From the NCBI GenBank assembly GCA_017307735.1, contig JAFKGR010000005.1, positions 62,001 through 126,000 of the forward strand: DNA of 64,000 bases, in the 5' to 3' direction. Under the pieces are notes generated by a model. That model had not been told where the DNA came from, ran no database searches, and saw nothing but the letters and a program-made list of their open reading frames with translations. The position numbers and the translations under genes were made by a program. The first letter of the stretch is position 1; each line of letters starts with the position of its first letter. The stretch comes from Chitinophagaceae bacterium. GTDB lineage: Bacteria; Bacteroidota; Bacteroidia; Chitinophagales; Chitinophagaceae. Below are positions 28,353 through 37,577 of this stretch, piece by piece.

Positions 28353-29416
28353 ATCATCTCGAATACAATACACTAATCCTGAATGGAAATGAACTTACCG
28401 GCAACGCCATTGCGGATTTCTGTTTTGAAAGCGACAGAGAGGATTTAAATCAATTAGGGGCTTTTATAAAAGACTGGCTTGACGAATCGCCAAAAATTGA
28501 AGTGCAAACCAGCGGTTCCACCGGCACGCCGGCAATCATCGAAATCAACAAATCACAGATGTTGCAAAGCGCAGGCATGACCGCAGAATTTTTCCAATTC
28601 AAAAAAGGAGAAACAGCCCTGCTTTGCCTTCCCACCACCTATATCGCCGGAAAAATGATGGTGGTGCGTGCACTCTACAGCCATCTGAATCTTTTCTGTA
28701 TTCCCCCATCCGCAAATCCGCTTACAGAAATACCGGAAGACCTGCAGGTTGATTTCGCTCCTTTGATACCTCTTCAACTGGACCGGGTTCCGGAAAAAAT
28801 TCACATAAAAAATATCCTGCTTGGAGGAAGCCCTGTTTCACCCCAATTGGAAAGACGGTTATCAGGAATGCCATTCAGCATCTTTCATGGTTATGGGATG
28901 ACGGAAACCCTTAGCCATGTGGCTCTCCGCAGGGTGAACGGAGAAGGATCTTCCAAAATTTACCAGGCACTGAAAGGAATTCATTTTGAAACAGACGATC
29001 GGGATTGCCTGGTTATCCATGCTCCATTTCTCAAAGAAACAGTGGTCACCAATGATGCTGTGGAACTTTTAACGCCTGAGTCTTTCACCTGGAAAGGACG
29101 GATCGATTTTGTAATCAACAGCGGAGGAGTCAAACTTTTTCCTGAAATCATCGAGTCAAAAATCAGCAGCTTTATCGGCCTTCCTTTTTTTATTGCCGGT
29201 CTTCCCGACGAAAGGTTCGGGGAAAAAGTTTCTCTGTTTATTGAAGGAGATCAATGGGATCAACCCATGATGGATTCTTTAGACCGGTATTTCGTTCAGC
29301 AGCTCGAAAGATTTGAACATCCCAAAGAAATCATCTTCCTGAATAGTTTTGAGCACACCACTTCCGGAAAAATCAAAAGACCGGCCACCATTGCAAAATA
29401 TCTCAATGGCATTTAG
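28349..29416 (+). CDS. menE: o-Succinylbenzoate-CoA ligase
   Basis: An adenylate-forming acyl-CoA ligase of 355 residues, shorter than the roughly 450-500 residues of the Gram-positive enzymes. The phosphate-binding loop is TSGSTGTPA (about residue 51), and the adenylate motif is FHGYGMTET. The conserved C-terminal lysine is in TTSGKIKRP. It activates o-succinylbenzoate with CoA for menaquinone synthesis. It is translationally coupled to menC. The remaining men genes are not in the window. Confidence 0.92.
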   Translation: MNHLEYNTLILNGNELTGNAIADFCFESDREDLNQLGAFIKDWLDESPKIEVQTSGSTGTPAIIEINKSQMLQSAGMTAEFFQFKKGETALLCLPTTYIAGKMMVVRALYSHLNLFCIPPSANPLTEIPEDLQVDFAPLIPLQLDRVPEKIHIKNILLGGSPVSPQLERRLSGMPFSIFHGYGMTETLSHVALRRVNGEGSSKIYQALKGIHFETDDRDCLVIHAPFLKETVVTNDAVELLTPESFTWKGRIDFVINSGGVKLFPEIIESKISSFIGLPFFIAGLPDERFGEKVSLFIEGDQWDQPMMDSLDRYFVQQLERFEHPKEIIFLNSFEHTTSGKIKRPATIAKYLNGI

Positions 29417-29497
29417 AAAAAAGACTTTCACTTCTTCCCTTTTTTCATTGGCATAATATTTACGGGTAGTATAAGAAAAATTCTTAACTCTACACTC

Positions 29498-30298
29498 ATG
29501 CAACAATTAAAAGGGCAGAGTGCCCTCGTCACAGGAGCCAATAGTGGAATCGGTAAAGCAGTTGCCGAATCTCTTGCATCAGCCGGCGCCAATGTGGTTA
29601 TCAACTACGTTTCCGATCCGGATTCAGCACAGCAAATGGTAACAAATATCAAAGCCGCCGGAGGCAATGCCATTGCCATTAAAGCTGATGTAAGCAAAGA
29701 AGATCAGGTGCACGATATGTTTCAAAAGATGTTCGATACATTCGGGACGATCGATATCCTGGTCAACAATGCGGGTATTCAAAAAGATTCACCGTTTGTG
29801 GACATGACACTCGATCAATGGATGGCTGTTATCAATGTAAACCTGACAGGATATTTTCTTTGTGCACGCGAAGCCGCCAGGGAATTCCTGCGCCGTGGCA
29901 TTGTAAAAGACAGAAGTGTGGCAGCAGGAAAAATAATTTGTATGAGCAGCGTACACGAAAGAATCCCATGGGCCGGACATGTGAACTATGCTTCCAGTAA
30001 AGGAGGGATTATGATGTTTTCAAAAAGCCTTTCGCAGGAACTGGCACCACACCACATACGGGTGAATGCCATCGGGCCGGGAGCCATCCGCACGCCCATC
30101 AACAAATCGGCATGGGATACACAGGAATCCCTTGACAGGCTGCTTACCCTGATCCCCTATGGAAGAATCGGAGAACCTGAAGATATCGGGAAAGCGGCTG
30201 TGTGGCTGGCAAGTGACGAAAGCGATTACGTAAATGGAATTACGCTTTTTGTGGACGGAGGCATGTTGCTCTATCCCGGATTCAGTACTAACGGTTAG
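29498..30298 (+). CDS. Short-chain dehydrogenase, glucose 1-dehydrogenase-like
   Basis: A classical SDR of 266 residues. It shows the cofactor motif TGANSGIGK (residues 13-21), the NNAG motif (LVNNAGIQ), catalytic Ser in MSSVHE, the YxxxK pair in YASSKGG, and the PG motif in AIGPGAIRTP. The overall resemblance is to glucose 1-dehydrogenase/3-oxoacyl reductase types. The next gene is a GH63-like glucosidase 38 bases downstream, so sugar oxidation is plausible, but the substrate is inferred only from position. Confidence 0.85.
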   Translation: MQQLKGQSALVTGANSGIGKAVAESLASAGANVVINYVSDPDSAQQMVTNIKAAGGNAIAIKADVSKEDQVHDMFQKMFDTFGTIDILVNNAGIQKDSPFVDMTLDQWMAVINVNLTGYFLCAREAAREFLRRGIVKDRSVAAGKIICMSSVHERIPWAGHVNYASSKGGIMMFSKSLSQELAPHHIRVNAIGPGAIRTPINKSAWDTQESLDRLLTLIPYGRIGEPEDIGKAAVWLASDESDYVNGITLFVDGGMLLYPGFSTNG

Positions 30299-30336
30299 CA
30301 TTAAACGAAAATGAGTTTTCATATTGATTGTTTCTG

Positions 30337-32988
30337 ATGATAAATGATAAAACTGCTGAAGGCAAAAGATTATTAAGCAACTCTGAAAAAGATGTTCCTC
30401 TCGAAAAATGGGGGCCCTATTTGTCGTGCCGCCAATGGGGAACGGTCAGGGAAGATTACAGTTCCAACGGGCAACCCTGGGATTATTTCACCCATGACCA
30501 GTCCCGGAGCCGGGTTTACCGCTGGGGCGAAGACGGTATCGGTGGTATCTCCGACATCAATCAGCAATTGTGTTTTGCCATTGCCTTGTGGAATGGAAAA
30601 GATCCCATTCTCAAGGAAAGAATGTTTGGCCTCAGCAATCCCGAAGGAAACCACGGGGAAGATGTGAAGGAACTTTATTATTATCTGGATAATATTCCCA
30701 CCCATTATTACATGAAGTTTCTCTACAAGTATCCGCAGGAGGCTTTTCCTTACGACGAATTGGTCAATGAAAATAAACAGAGAGGTAAAGACCAGCCGGA
30801 ATATGAATTGCTCGATACCGGAATCTTTAATGAAGAAAGGTATTTTGATGTCTTTGTGGAATATGCAAAGAATACCAGTACAGATATTTTTATCCGGATC
30901 AGTGTGGTGAACCGAGGGCCTGAAACAGCAGAGATAACTTTATTGCCAACGCTCTGGTTTTACAATTTCTGGCAATACCATCCCGGAGCCACAAAACCGT
31001 TGATTCAATGGATGAACAATGGATGTGTCAAAGCCACTCATCCTCACCTGGAGGATTATTATCTCTATTTCCCGGAGTGCCGGGATGTTCTTTTTACCGA
31101 AAATGAAACCAACTTCAAAAAACTTTTTGGAAGAGATAATGTATGTGCCCACGTAAAGGATGCCTTTCACGATGCAATTGTAACGGGGAAAGATTATCAG
31201 GCACTCCTCGATGCAAAACAGGGAACCAAATGTGCGCCGGTATTTCGAAAAGACATCCCTTCACAACAATCGGAAGAATTTTATTTGCGGCTGACCTCCA
31301 AAAAACAGGATAATGCATTCCCGAAGGGGTTTGAAAATATTTTCGACCAGCGGAAAAAAGAAGCGGATGAATTTTATGATAACATCAATCGAAATAAAAT
31401 ATCAGACGATCAGAAAAATATCCAGCGCCAGGCTTTTGCAGGGTTGCTCTGGAACAAACAGTATTACCATTATGATGTGGGCCGGTGGCTGACAACCAGC
31501 GATGGCATTACCCCTGATTCAATGCAACGTCTCAACGGGCGCAACAGCCGGTGGAAATACCTGAAAAACCAGGATATCCTTTCCATGCCCGACAATTGGG
31601 AATATCCGTGGTATGCTGCGTGGGACCTGGCTTTTCATTGTATCACCATGGCCCAGATAGATCCCGTATTTGCCAAACACCAATTGACCCTGCTCATGCG
31701 CGAATGGTATATGGATCCGCGCGGACAACTGCCCGCTTACGAATGGAATTTTTCTGATGTAAATCCTCCTGTGCAGGCATTCGCTGCTTTGGAAGTTTAT
31801 CGCGCCGAAGAAAGAATGTTCGGGAAAGGAGACCTTGAATTTTTAAAAAGTATTTTTCAAAAACTCATTATCAATTTTACCTGGTGGACAAATCGAAAAG
31901 ATGCCGATGGAAACGGAGTTTTTGAAGGCGGATTTCTCGGCCTGGATAACATCGGGATTTTCAACAGGAATATGGTGCTGCCAGGAGGAACTTTGCTCGA
32001 ACAGGCTGATGGCACAAGCTGGATGGGAATGTATGCGCTTGACATGATGGACATCGCGCTTGAAATAGCCACAAAAGATCCCTCCTTCGAAGACACGGCA
32101 ACCAAGTTTTATGAACACTTTGTTATTATTTCCGAAGCATTGAACAAATTGGGTTTATGGAATGAGGAAGACAAATTTTTCTACGATGTTTTATCCATCA
32201 ACAATTTCCAGAATATCCCGCTGAAAGTGCGCTCCATTGTCGGATTGACACCGCTCTTTGCAGTCAGTATGATCAGCAGTAAAATCGTCAGCCAGCTCAA
32301 GGATTTTTCAAAAAGGATGGAATGGTTCAGGCAGTACAGAAAAACCAATAACCTGTTTCAACCGGTAAGCAATCGCGACAAAACAGATTGTATTTTATTG
32401 TCGATGGTAAATAAGGAAACCCTTGCCGATCTTCTGACCCGGGTTTTTGATGAAAATGAATTTCTGGCTCCGGGCGGCATCAGGGCATTATCGAGATATT
32501 ACAAAGACAATCCCTATTCAATGAAATTCGGCGGAGATGAATATACCATTGACTACGTACCCGGAAACAGCAACAGCAATATGTTTGGAGGAAACAGCAA
32601 CTGGCGCGGGCCGGTCTGGATGCCCATGAATTATTTAATTATCCGTTCACTCCGGACCTTTGGTGCTTTTTACGGAGATGATTTGAAAGTAGAATTTCCT
32701 GCCAACTCAGGAAATAAAATTTCGTTGAATGATGCCTGCTCCGAAATAAAAAGAAGATTGCTTGGCATATTCGAAATGAACGGTAAAAATGAACGTCCTG
32801 TTTTTGGGCCTTACAACTGGTTTTATTCAAAAGAAGAAAATAAAAATTTAATCCTCTTTCACGAATATTTCAACGGAGACAACAGCATGGGAATGGGCGC
32901 AAGCCACCAAACCGGTTGGACAGCACTCGTGGCAAATCTGATTATGGAATTATCGGAAGAAGAGAAAATGATGATAGCTGATGAATAA
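30337..32988 (+). CDS. MGH1-type (GH63-like) glycoside hydrolase
   Basis: An 883-residue cytoplasmic glycosidase with an (alpha/alpha)6 barrel of the GH63/mannosylglycerate-hydrolase type. Recognisable parts are EDYSSNGQPWDYFTHDQSRS near the N-terminus, YPWYAAWDLAFH (catalytic acid region), DPRGQLPAYEWNFSDVNPPV, DGTSWMGMYALDMM and the C-terminal SNWRGPVWMPMNYL and HQTGWTALVA. No signal peptide is seen. The frame opens with TTG at 30328, but the ATG at 30337 (MINDKTAEG) is the more natural start. It probably cleaves alpha-glucosides; the exact substrate is unknown. Confidence 0.85.
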   Translation: MINDKTAEGKRLLSNSEKDVPLEKWGPYLSCRQWGTVREDYSSNGQPWDYFTHDQSRSRVYRWGEDGIGGISDINQQLCFAIALWNGKDPILKERMFGLSNPEGNHGEDVKELYYYLDNIPTHYYMKFLYKYPQEAFPYDELVNENKQRGKDQPEYELLDTGIFNEERYFDVFVEYAKNTSTDIFIRISVVNRGPETAEITLLPTLWFYNFWQYHPGATKPLIQWMNNGCVKATHPHLEDYYLYFPECRDVLFTENETNFKKLFGRDNVCAHVKDAFHDAIVTGKDYQALLDAKQGTKCAPVFRKDIPSQQSEEFYLRLTSKKQDNAFPKGFENIFDQRKKEADEFYDNINRNKISDDQKNIQRQAFAGLLWNKQYYHYDVGRWLTTSDGITPDSMQRLNGRNSRWKYLKNQDILSMPDNWEYPWYAAWDLAFHCITMAQIDPVFAKHQLTLLMREWYMDPRGQLPAYEWNFSDVNPPVQAFAALEVYRAEERMFGKGDLEFLKSIFQKLIINFTWWTNRKDADGNGVFEGGFLGLDNIGIFNRNMVLPGGTLLEQADGTSWMGMYALDMMDIALEIATKDPSFEDTATKFYEHFVIISEALNKLGLWNEEDKFFYDVLSINNFQNIPLKVRSIVGLTPLFAVSMISSKIVSQLKDFSKRMEWFRQYRKTNNLFQPVSNRDKTDCILLSMVNKETLADLLTRVFDENEFLAPGGIRALSRYYKDNPYSMKFGGDEYTIDYVPGNSNSNMFGGNSNWRGPVWMPMNYLIIRSLRTFGAFYGDDLKVEFPANSGNKISLNDACSEIKRRLLGIFEMNGKNERPVFGPYNWFYSKEENKNLILFHEYFNGDNSMGMGASHQTGWTALVANLIMELSEEEKMMIADE

Positions 32989-33183
32989 TAAAACAATCTT
33001 TTAATACGGGGTGGACAACTGTTGTCATGGTTCATTTTGCAAAAACATTGTTTAAAAATGATTCGGGTTTACAGAAAAACAAAACGGCATTTTTCAAATT
33101 ACCGAAGTCGACGGATTTAATAATTTTCCCATTTATTCCGAAATTTTTTTATCCATTTTTAATATTCCAAACCCGATATGTGG

Positions 33184-33211
33184 TTGTTCAATAATTTTCA
33201 TTTTATATTTG
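33184..33211 (+). promoter_or_regulatory. Candidate Bacteroidota promoter for the 53-residue gene
   Basis: TTG at 33184-33186, then 17 bases, then TATATTTG at 33204-33211. The -7 box is a full consensus match, 17 bases before the ATG of the small gene at 33229. Confidence 0.5.
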
Positions 33212-33228
33212 CTTCAAATTGATGACTC

Positions 33229-33390
33229 ATGGAAAATAAACTGGAAAGAGAATCCATTCGTAAATATTGGGTATTTTTTGCACTTTCAGCCATCGTTCAG
33301 ATTATTTTTCTGATCTGGATCAGAGAATATTTCTGGATTGTGCTTCCCTGGGTTATCACCTCATTCAGCAAGGCTTTGCGCATTATTTAA
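33229..33390 (+). CDS. Small membrane protein, 53 residues
   Basis: An open frame from ATG at 33229 to TAA at 33390. The protein begins MENKLERESIRKYW, carries one strongly hydrophobic segment (about residues 14-31, ending IIFLIWI), then a second aromatic stretch (YFWIVLPWVI) and a basic tail. The layout is that of a small single- or double-span membrane protein. A consensus promoter lies just upstream, and the frame sits alone in a 455-base space, which together favour a real gene. I do not recognise the family and no function can be given. Confidence 0.55.
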   Translation: MENKLERESIRKYWVFFALSAIVQIIFLIWIREYFWIVLPWVITSFSKALRII

Positions 33391-33430
33391 ACCTCATTTA
33401 CTGAGCCGTTTTACAGAGAATTGAATGCAG

Positions 33431-33438
33431 TACCTTTG
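33431..33438 (+). promoter_or_regulatory. Candidate -7 element for the nitrilase gene
   Basis: TACCTTTG matches TAnnTTTG only five bases before the ATG at 33444, so the transcript could be almost leaderless. A near-match TTTT lies about 19 bases upstream where TTTG is expected. Confidence 0.35.
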
Positions 33439-33443
33439 AGTAT

Positions 33444-34232
33444 ATGCAGCCATTAAGTGTTACCCTTATTCAGTCTGATATTCATTGGGAAGACATAGAA
33501 TTGAATCTTTCCATGTTTGGAAAAAAGATTGATTCCATTCATGAAAAGACACAGGTAATTGTGTTGCCCGAAATGTTCAGCACGGGATTTACCATGAAAC
33601 CCGAAGGCCTTGCCGAAACTATGGACGGCCGCACGGTTCAATGGATGAAAGCCATGTCCAAAGAGAAAAATGCTGTGATCACGGGGAGCATAATCATCAA
33701 AGAAGACAATCATTTTTTCAACCGGCTTATCTGGATGCTTCCGACCGGAAATTTCGGATATTATGACAAACGCCACCTGTTCAGTTTTGCCGGCGAAGAT
33801 GTGCCTTACAGAAGCGGAGATAAAAAACTTATCGGGAGTTTGAGCGGTTGGAAAATAAACCTTCAGGTATGTTATGACCTGCGTTTCCCGGTCTGGAGCC
33901 GGCAGGATACCGACCCGGAAAAACAATACGACTTGTATATCAATGTAGCCAATTGGCCGGATAAGCGAAGTGATGCATGGCGTACATTGCTCGGGGCACG
34001 CGCGATAGAAAATCAGTGTTATGTTGTGGGAGTCAATCGCGTCGGAACCGATGGCAACGGCCATCACTACGATGGATTCAGCAGTGTGATTGACCCGCTT
34101 GGCAAGGTATTATGGACAAAAGAAAATCAAGAAGCGGTTTATACCCACACCTTTCAGGAGGAGGAAATTGCGGAAGTACGTTCACATTTCCCGTTTTTGA
34201 ACGATGCCGATAATTATAATTTACTTCTCTAA
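33444..34232 (+). CDS. Nitrilase-family amidohydrolase (omega-amidase-like)
   Basis: A 262-residue carbon-nitrogen hydrolase. The Glu-Lys-Cys triad is visible: LPEMFSTGF (Glu, about residue 43), YDKRHLFSF (Lys, about 111) and QVCYDLRFP (Cys, about 145). The closest known type is the omega-amidase/YafV group, which hydrolyses alpha-ketoglutaramate and alpha-ketosuccinamate in methionine and glutamine metabolism. The LFSFAGEDVPYRSG segment is typical of that group. It is cytoplasmic with no signal peptide. Confidence 0.88.
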   Translation: MQPLSVTLIQSDIHWEDIELNLSMFGKKIDSIHEKTQVIVLPEMFSTGFTMKPEGLAETMDGRTVQWMKAMSKEKNAVITGSIIIKEDNHFFNRLIWMLPTGNFGYYDKRHLFSFAGEDVPYRSGDKKLIGSLSGWKINLQVCYDLRFPVWSRQDTDPEKQYDLYINVANWPDKRSDAWRTLLGARAIENQCYVVGVNRVGTDGNGHHYDGFSSVIDPLGKVLWTKENQEAVYTHTFQEEEIAEVRSHFPFLNDADNYNLLL

Positions 34233-34497
34233 GGAGAGTTGTTTGTTTCGCTGCAGCCGGTTCATCTATTTCTCCGGATAAATTTATTCTGTTCAAATTT
34301 TCTCTTGCTGATTCCACGCTAACTTTTTATTCCATGGCCTTTATTTTTGGAAAAGCAAATCTTTACGGTGTATTCCAAAAACAGTTTCCATTCCTAAACT
34401 TGCCCCAATCCAAGATTTCACAGATAAAACCTGTATGGAATTATAGCATACTAATGCAATCAATCAAAATATTCCCGGGGAAATAATAGTATTTTCA

Positions 34498-34901
34498 TCA
34501 CACCTTCGTCCAATTTTCAATTCTGAGTCCTTTCACTCTGCTAAATTCTTTTTCATCGTTCGTAACAAGTGTAAGACCGAGGCTCTTTGCATGTGCTACA
34601 ATTAAATTATCCAAAGGCCCGATTGACTCTCCTTTCTGCTCCAGTTCTGATCTTATTTCACCATAGTCTTTAGCCTGATTTATTTGAAAAGGTGCAACAA
34701 TCAAGGGAATCAAAAACCTGTTCAATGCTTCCTGGTTTTTCTCAGGGTATTTACTTTTTTTACACCATATTCCAATTCTGCAAGTGTAATACTCGATATA
34801 AAAACATCTCCGGGCTCAACATTTTTAAAATGTTCAAGAACAGCTATTGGTTTCTGCTTAATTATATAAATACAAATATTTGTGTCAAGCATCCAGGCCA
34901 T
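34498..34901 (-). pseudogene. vapC: vapC toxin (PIN ribonuclease), frame broken at an A7 run
   Basis: The first part, from ATG at 34901, reads MAWMLDTNICIYIIKQKP and continues to LAELEYGVKK, the typical VapC start with the first PIN Asp. It then runs out of frame at seven As (34761-34755, minus strand) and stops after 12 more codons. A one-base change of frame restores SKYPEKNQEALNRFLIPL and the rest down to 34498, including PLDNLIVAHAKSLGL and VTNDEKEFSRV with the remaining acidic residues. The A-AAA-AAG context is a strong -1 slippage site, so a working product by frameshifting is possible; a mutation or assembly error is equally possible. The start overlaps the vapB stop by one base (TAATG). 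Confidence 0.8.
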
Positions 34902-35137
34902 TAGTCAAAGGATTCACGGTTTTGAAACGACGGCTGGTCACGATCTTTCATAAAATCATCTGAAAAATCCTGCAAGCTCTCAAACAGGCTATCCCACGGT
35001 TTGTGAAAAGGGATTATATAAATGACTTCTCCTGATTTTTTCAGATAAACTTTGTTATCGTTTAGCCGAAGTCCGCGCGGCAGAGAAATAATTTGTTCCC
35101 CTGAAACCTCCTGGATATTTACTGTTTCTATTTTCAT
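34901..35137 (-). CDS. vapB: VapB-type antitoxin
   Basis: A 78-residue antitoxin. The N-terminal half is an AbrB-type DNA-binding swapped hairpin (SGEQIISLPRGLRLNDNKVY), and the C-terminal half carries the toxin-binding segment PWDSLFESLQDFSDDFMKDR that marks this VapB group. It normally neutralises the VapC ribonuclease and represses its own operon. It lies directly before vapC with a one-base overlap. Its partner here looks frameshifted. Confidence 0.85.
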   Translation of the reverse strand: MKIETVNIQEVSGEQIISLPRGLRLNDNKVYLKKSGEVIYIIPFHKPWDSLFESLQDFSDDFMKDRDQPSFQNRESFD

Positions 35138-35157
35138 GCTAATCTGAAAATTACAAC

Positions 35158-35346
35158 TTGTTTGACTTAAAAATAAATAATATATGGCTAAAAAAGATTC
35201 TTTCTTACGCGGAAAGGCTTTTTCAAGAAGATTTAGGGAGAGATTTAGTTTGTAAAAAAAATAATGAGATAGAAATTGTACAATGCAAATATCGGGCTAA
35301 CCACAAGACTATACATGAAAAACACATTAATCAATTGCAGGATTGA
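35158..35346 (+). pseudogene. Fragment of a restriction endonuclease-like (PD-(D/E)xK, Mrr-type) gene
   Basis: A 62-codon frame with no ATG. Its second half, LGRDLVCKKNNEIEIVQCKY, has the Gly-x-Asp ... Gln-x-Lys core of Mrr-type nucleases, and NHKTIHEKHINQLQ resembles the helix that follows. A full enzyme would be several times longer, so this is a remnant. It sits against the vapBC pair and a gene-poor stretch, which marks the area as a small accessory patch in decay. Confidence 0.45.
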
Positions 35347-35431
35347 ACCTTGGAATTAAGAAAAAAGAAGATCAATCCTTGTGCAGTCAATATTTTCGAT
35401 ACCATGTAGCCAGTTGCAAATCTGCCGGCAG

Positions 35432-36550
35432 TCATTTTTTAAGTCTCAGATCAGCGACCACCGGGAAATGATCGCTATAGAATTTCGTTATCTTCTTGTA
35501 CTGCGTAAATACAAAATTGCTGTCGGCAAAAATATTATCAATCCTGAGCGTGGGCGCAATTCCGTCAAACGTATTTGAAATCCCGTATCCTTTTTTTACA
35601 AAAGCATTCTGCATATTCTTTCCAATTGTTTCGTAAGCGTAGGATACCGGCACATCATTGAAATCGCCGCAAAGGATTACGGGATAGGGCGTGTGATTCA
35701 TTTCATCTTTTACAAAATTTGTCTGCACCGCCCGCCGCAGAATGCCTGCTTTAATTTTTTTGACGATGCTTTTAGATTCGTCAGATGCCGTTGTTTTTAT
35801 ATGAAGGCTGTCAAGATAGCCCCTGTTTTCTTTGCTGAATTTCAGCGATTGCAAATGCACATTAAAAATCCTTATCGTATCCTTTCCTATCAAAACATCC
35901 ACAAATTGAAAAGTCGAATTGTAGTCATCAGGATTATTCACCATAAACTGTTTGTGGATAATCGGGAATTTGGAATAAATAATGGTTCCGAAGTGATGAT
36001 ACCTGTCGAAATCATCTTTCAGTTTGTATGCAAAAAAATGATCACTGAAATTTAACACGCTGTCAATCCGCGGCAAATAGTTGATGGCATGTTTGTTTTC
36101 TCCGGCTACCACTTCCTGCAGGCAGGCAATATCCGGGTCATACAGGTTAATGAGTTTCAGCATTTGTTCCAGTCTCTCCGGATGTTCCTTGTGTTGCTGA
36201 ATATTGAGCTGCTCCACGTTCCAGCTCATAATCCGGATGGTGGAATCAGCCTTTTTCATCTGAAATTCGTAAGGAAGCCGAAAGGGTATGATATTGATTA
36301 CGGCGTGCCAGCCCAGCACAAGAAACAACACAGAAATAAGCGACCACCAGGGGCGCACAAATATCCAGAAAAACAAAAAGAACAAAAGCAGGAAAATAAA
36401 ATAGGGAAGTAAAAAAGTAAAGAGGCTGAGAAACCAATAATGATCAACATTAAAATGCCTGACTGAAGCCCCCGTCAAAAAGAACAATCCCGTCAGGATG
36501 TTGATGAGAATGGCTGTACTTTTGGTTACCCTTCTGAAGAGGGATGGCAT
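35432..36550 (-). CDS. Endonuclease/exonuclease/phosphatase family protein, membrane-anchored
   Basis: The N-terminal 100 residues hold three hydrophobic segments; the remainder is an EEP-fold domain. Catalytic features are visible: SWNVEQLN (Asn/metal), CLQEVVAG (Glu), NVHLQSLKF (His), LCGDFNDVPVSYAY (Asp-x-Asn) and SDHFPVVADL (Asp-His). The fold covers nucleases and phosphodiesterases of several substrates. Bacteroidota have many membrane-anchored EEP proteins of this size with unknown role. An upstream TTG at 36556 is less likely than the ATG at 36550. Confidence 0.85.
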   Translation of the reverse strand: MPSLFRRVTKSTAILINILTGLFFLTGASVRHFNVDHYWFLSLFTFLLPYFIFLLLFFLFFWIFVRPWWSLISVLFLVLGWHAVINIIPFRLPYEFQMKKADSTIRIMSWNVEQLNIQQHKEHPERLEQMLKLINLYDPDIACLQEVVAGENKHAINYLPRIDSVLNFSDHFFAYKLKDDFDRYHHFGTIIYSKFPIIHKQFMVNNPDDYNSTFQFVDVLIGKDTIRIFNVHLQSLKFSKENRGYLDSLHIKTTASDESKSIVKKIKAGILRRAVQTNFVKDEMNHTPYPVILCGDFNDVPVSYAYETIGKNMQNAFVKKGYGISNTFDGIAPTLRIDNIFADSNFVFTQYKKITKFYSDHFPVVADLRLKK

Positions 36551-36582
36551 GGTCAATAAAAATTTTACGTAAAATTATTATT

Positions 36583-37512
36583 TCAAAAATTTTCTCCTGA
36601 TGCTTTTTTGAGAATATTTTTCTCTTCATCACTGAGACTATCAAACCCTTCTTTATTGATTTTATCAAGGATGGAATCTATTTTTTCCTGTGTAACAACG
36701 GATTCTTTTATGAACGGTTTTCGCTGACCTGTTTTGTAAAAAATCATGTTTTTAATGTTCCCTCTTGATTTCTTTTTCCCCGGTTCAAACAAATTGATAA
36801 ACCAGTTATAAAGCTCATTCATCCACAGTCCCCAATCTCTTCCTTTTTTATAACTGTTCATAAAGGTAAATCCGGCCAAAGCGCCACCTCCGAGAGAAAA
36901 CAGGTATGCACGGTTTCCATTTCCGGAAGCAAAAGCTATAACTACATAAACCAATGTCACTACCCAAAGGGGAATTCCTCCGTTCAGCATGGGGAACAGC
37001 CGGTACTTCGGAGTAATTGCCGTGGCCGCCATCGCTATCGCAAGAATAGAAGCATTGGCCCCTTCAAGCGAAATATATTCAATCTGGCTGTGCACCGAAG
37101 GGATCAGATAGGCTGATGCCACAAAGAACAATGCACCTGCAAGGCCGCCATAAAAATATACCGGTATTACCACCTTGTTACCACAAACATTTTGCAAAAT
37201 ACTTCCGAATGCCCACAGCCAAAGCATATTTACCACTACCTCAATAATGCTGCTGTGCACAAACATATAGGTAATTGCCGTCCAGGGCGCATATTCAAGC
37301 AGGGAAAGTTTTGCCGGCATGATGGCATACCTCAACACTTCAAATCTGAAAGCGGTTACGGTGGAATCGGACATCTGGTAAATGATTCGCACCATTCCAA
37401 AACAAACAAACACCATGGCATTAATGGCTATCAGTGCCATCAACGCATTGTTGTCCTCTCCGATGTCCATCCGGCGAATCCTCTTGCTGATATATCTCCC
37501 CGATTCTCCCAT
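36583..37512 (-). CDS. Rhomboid-fold protein, probably catalytically inactive, with DUF6576-like tail
   Basis: A 309-residue rhomboid-family membrane protein. It keeps the first-loop His/Asn motif (HSSIIEVVVNMLWLW) and the GA-rich helix, but the catalytic positions differ: the GxSG motif reads GANAS and the histidine of the usual AHLGG motif is Ser in FSLGGGALAGF. It therefore probably cannot cleave. The C-terminal soluble tail (VTQEKIDSILDKINKEGFDS followed by LSDEEKNILKKAS) is found on Bacteroidota rhomboids. It lies 65 bases downstream of a rhomboid with an intact dyad. Confidence 0.82.
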   Translation of the reverse strand: MGESGRYISKRIRRMDIGEDNNALMALIAINAMVFVCFGMVRIIYQMSDSTVTAFRFEVLRYAIMPAKLSLLEYAPWTAITYMFVHSSIIEVVVNMLWLWAFGSILQNVCGNKVVIPVYFYGGLAGALFFVASAYLIPSVHSQIEYISLEGANASILAIAMAATAITPKYRLFPMLNGGIPLWVVTLVYVVIAFASGNGNRAYLFSLGGGALAGFTFMNSYKKGRDWGLWMNELYNWFINLFEPGKKKSRGNIKNMIFYKTGQRKPFIKESVVTQEKIDSILDKINKEGFDSLSDEEKNILKKASGENF

Positions 37513-37577
37513 AAAATCAAAATTACGTTGAACCTAAAGTTAGCTAATTGAAAAAAAATATTTCAATAGAAAATAAA

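Noticed and set aside
33453..34067. A 204-codon minus-strand frame
   Set aside because: It is antisense to the nitrilase gene, whose catalytic triad and start are clear.
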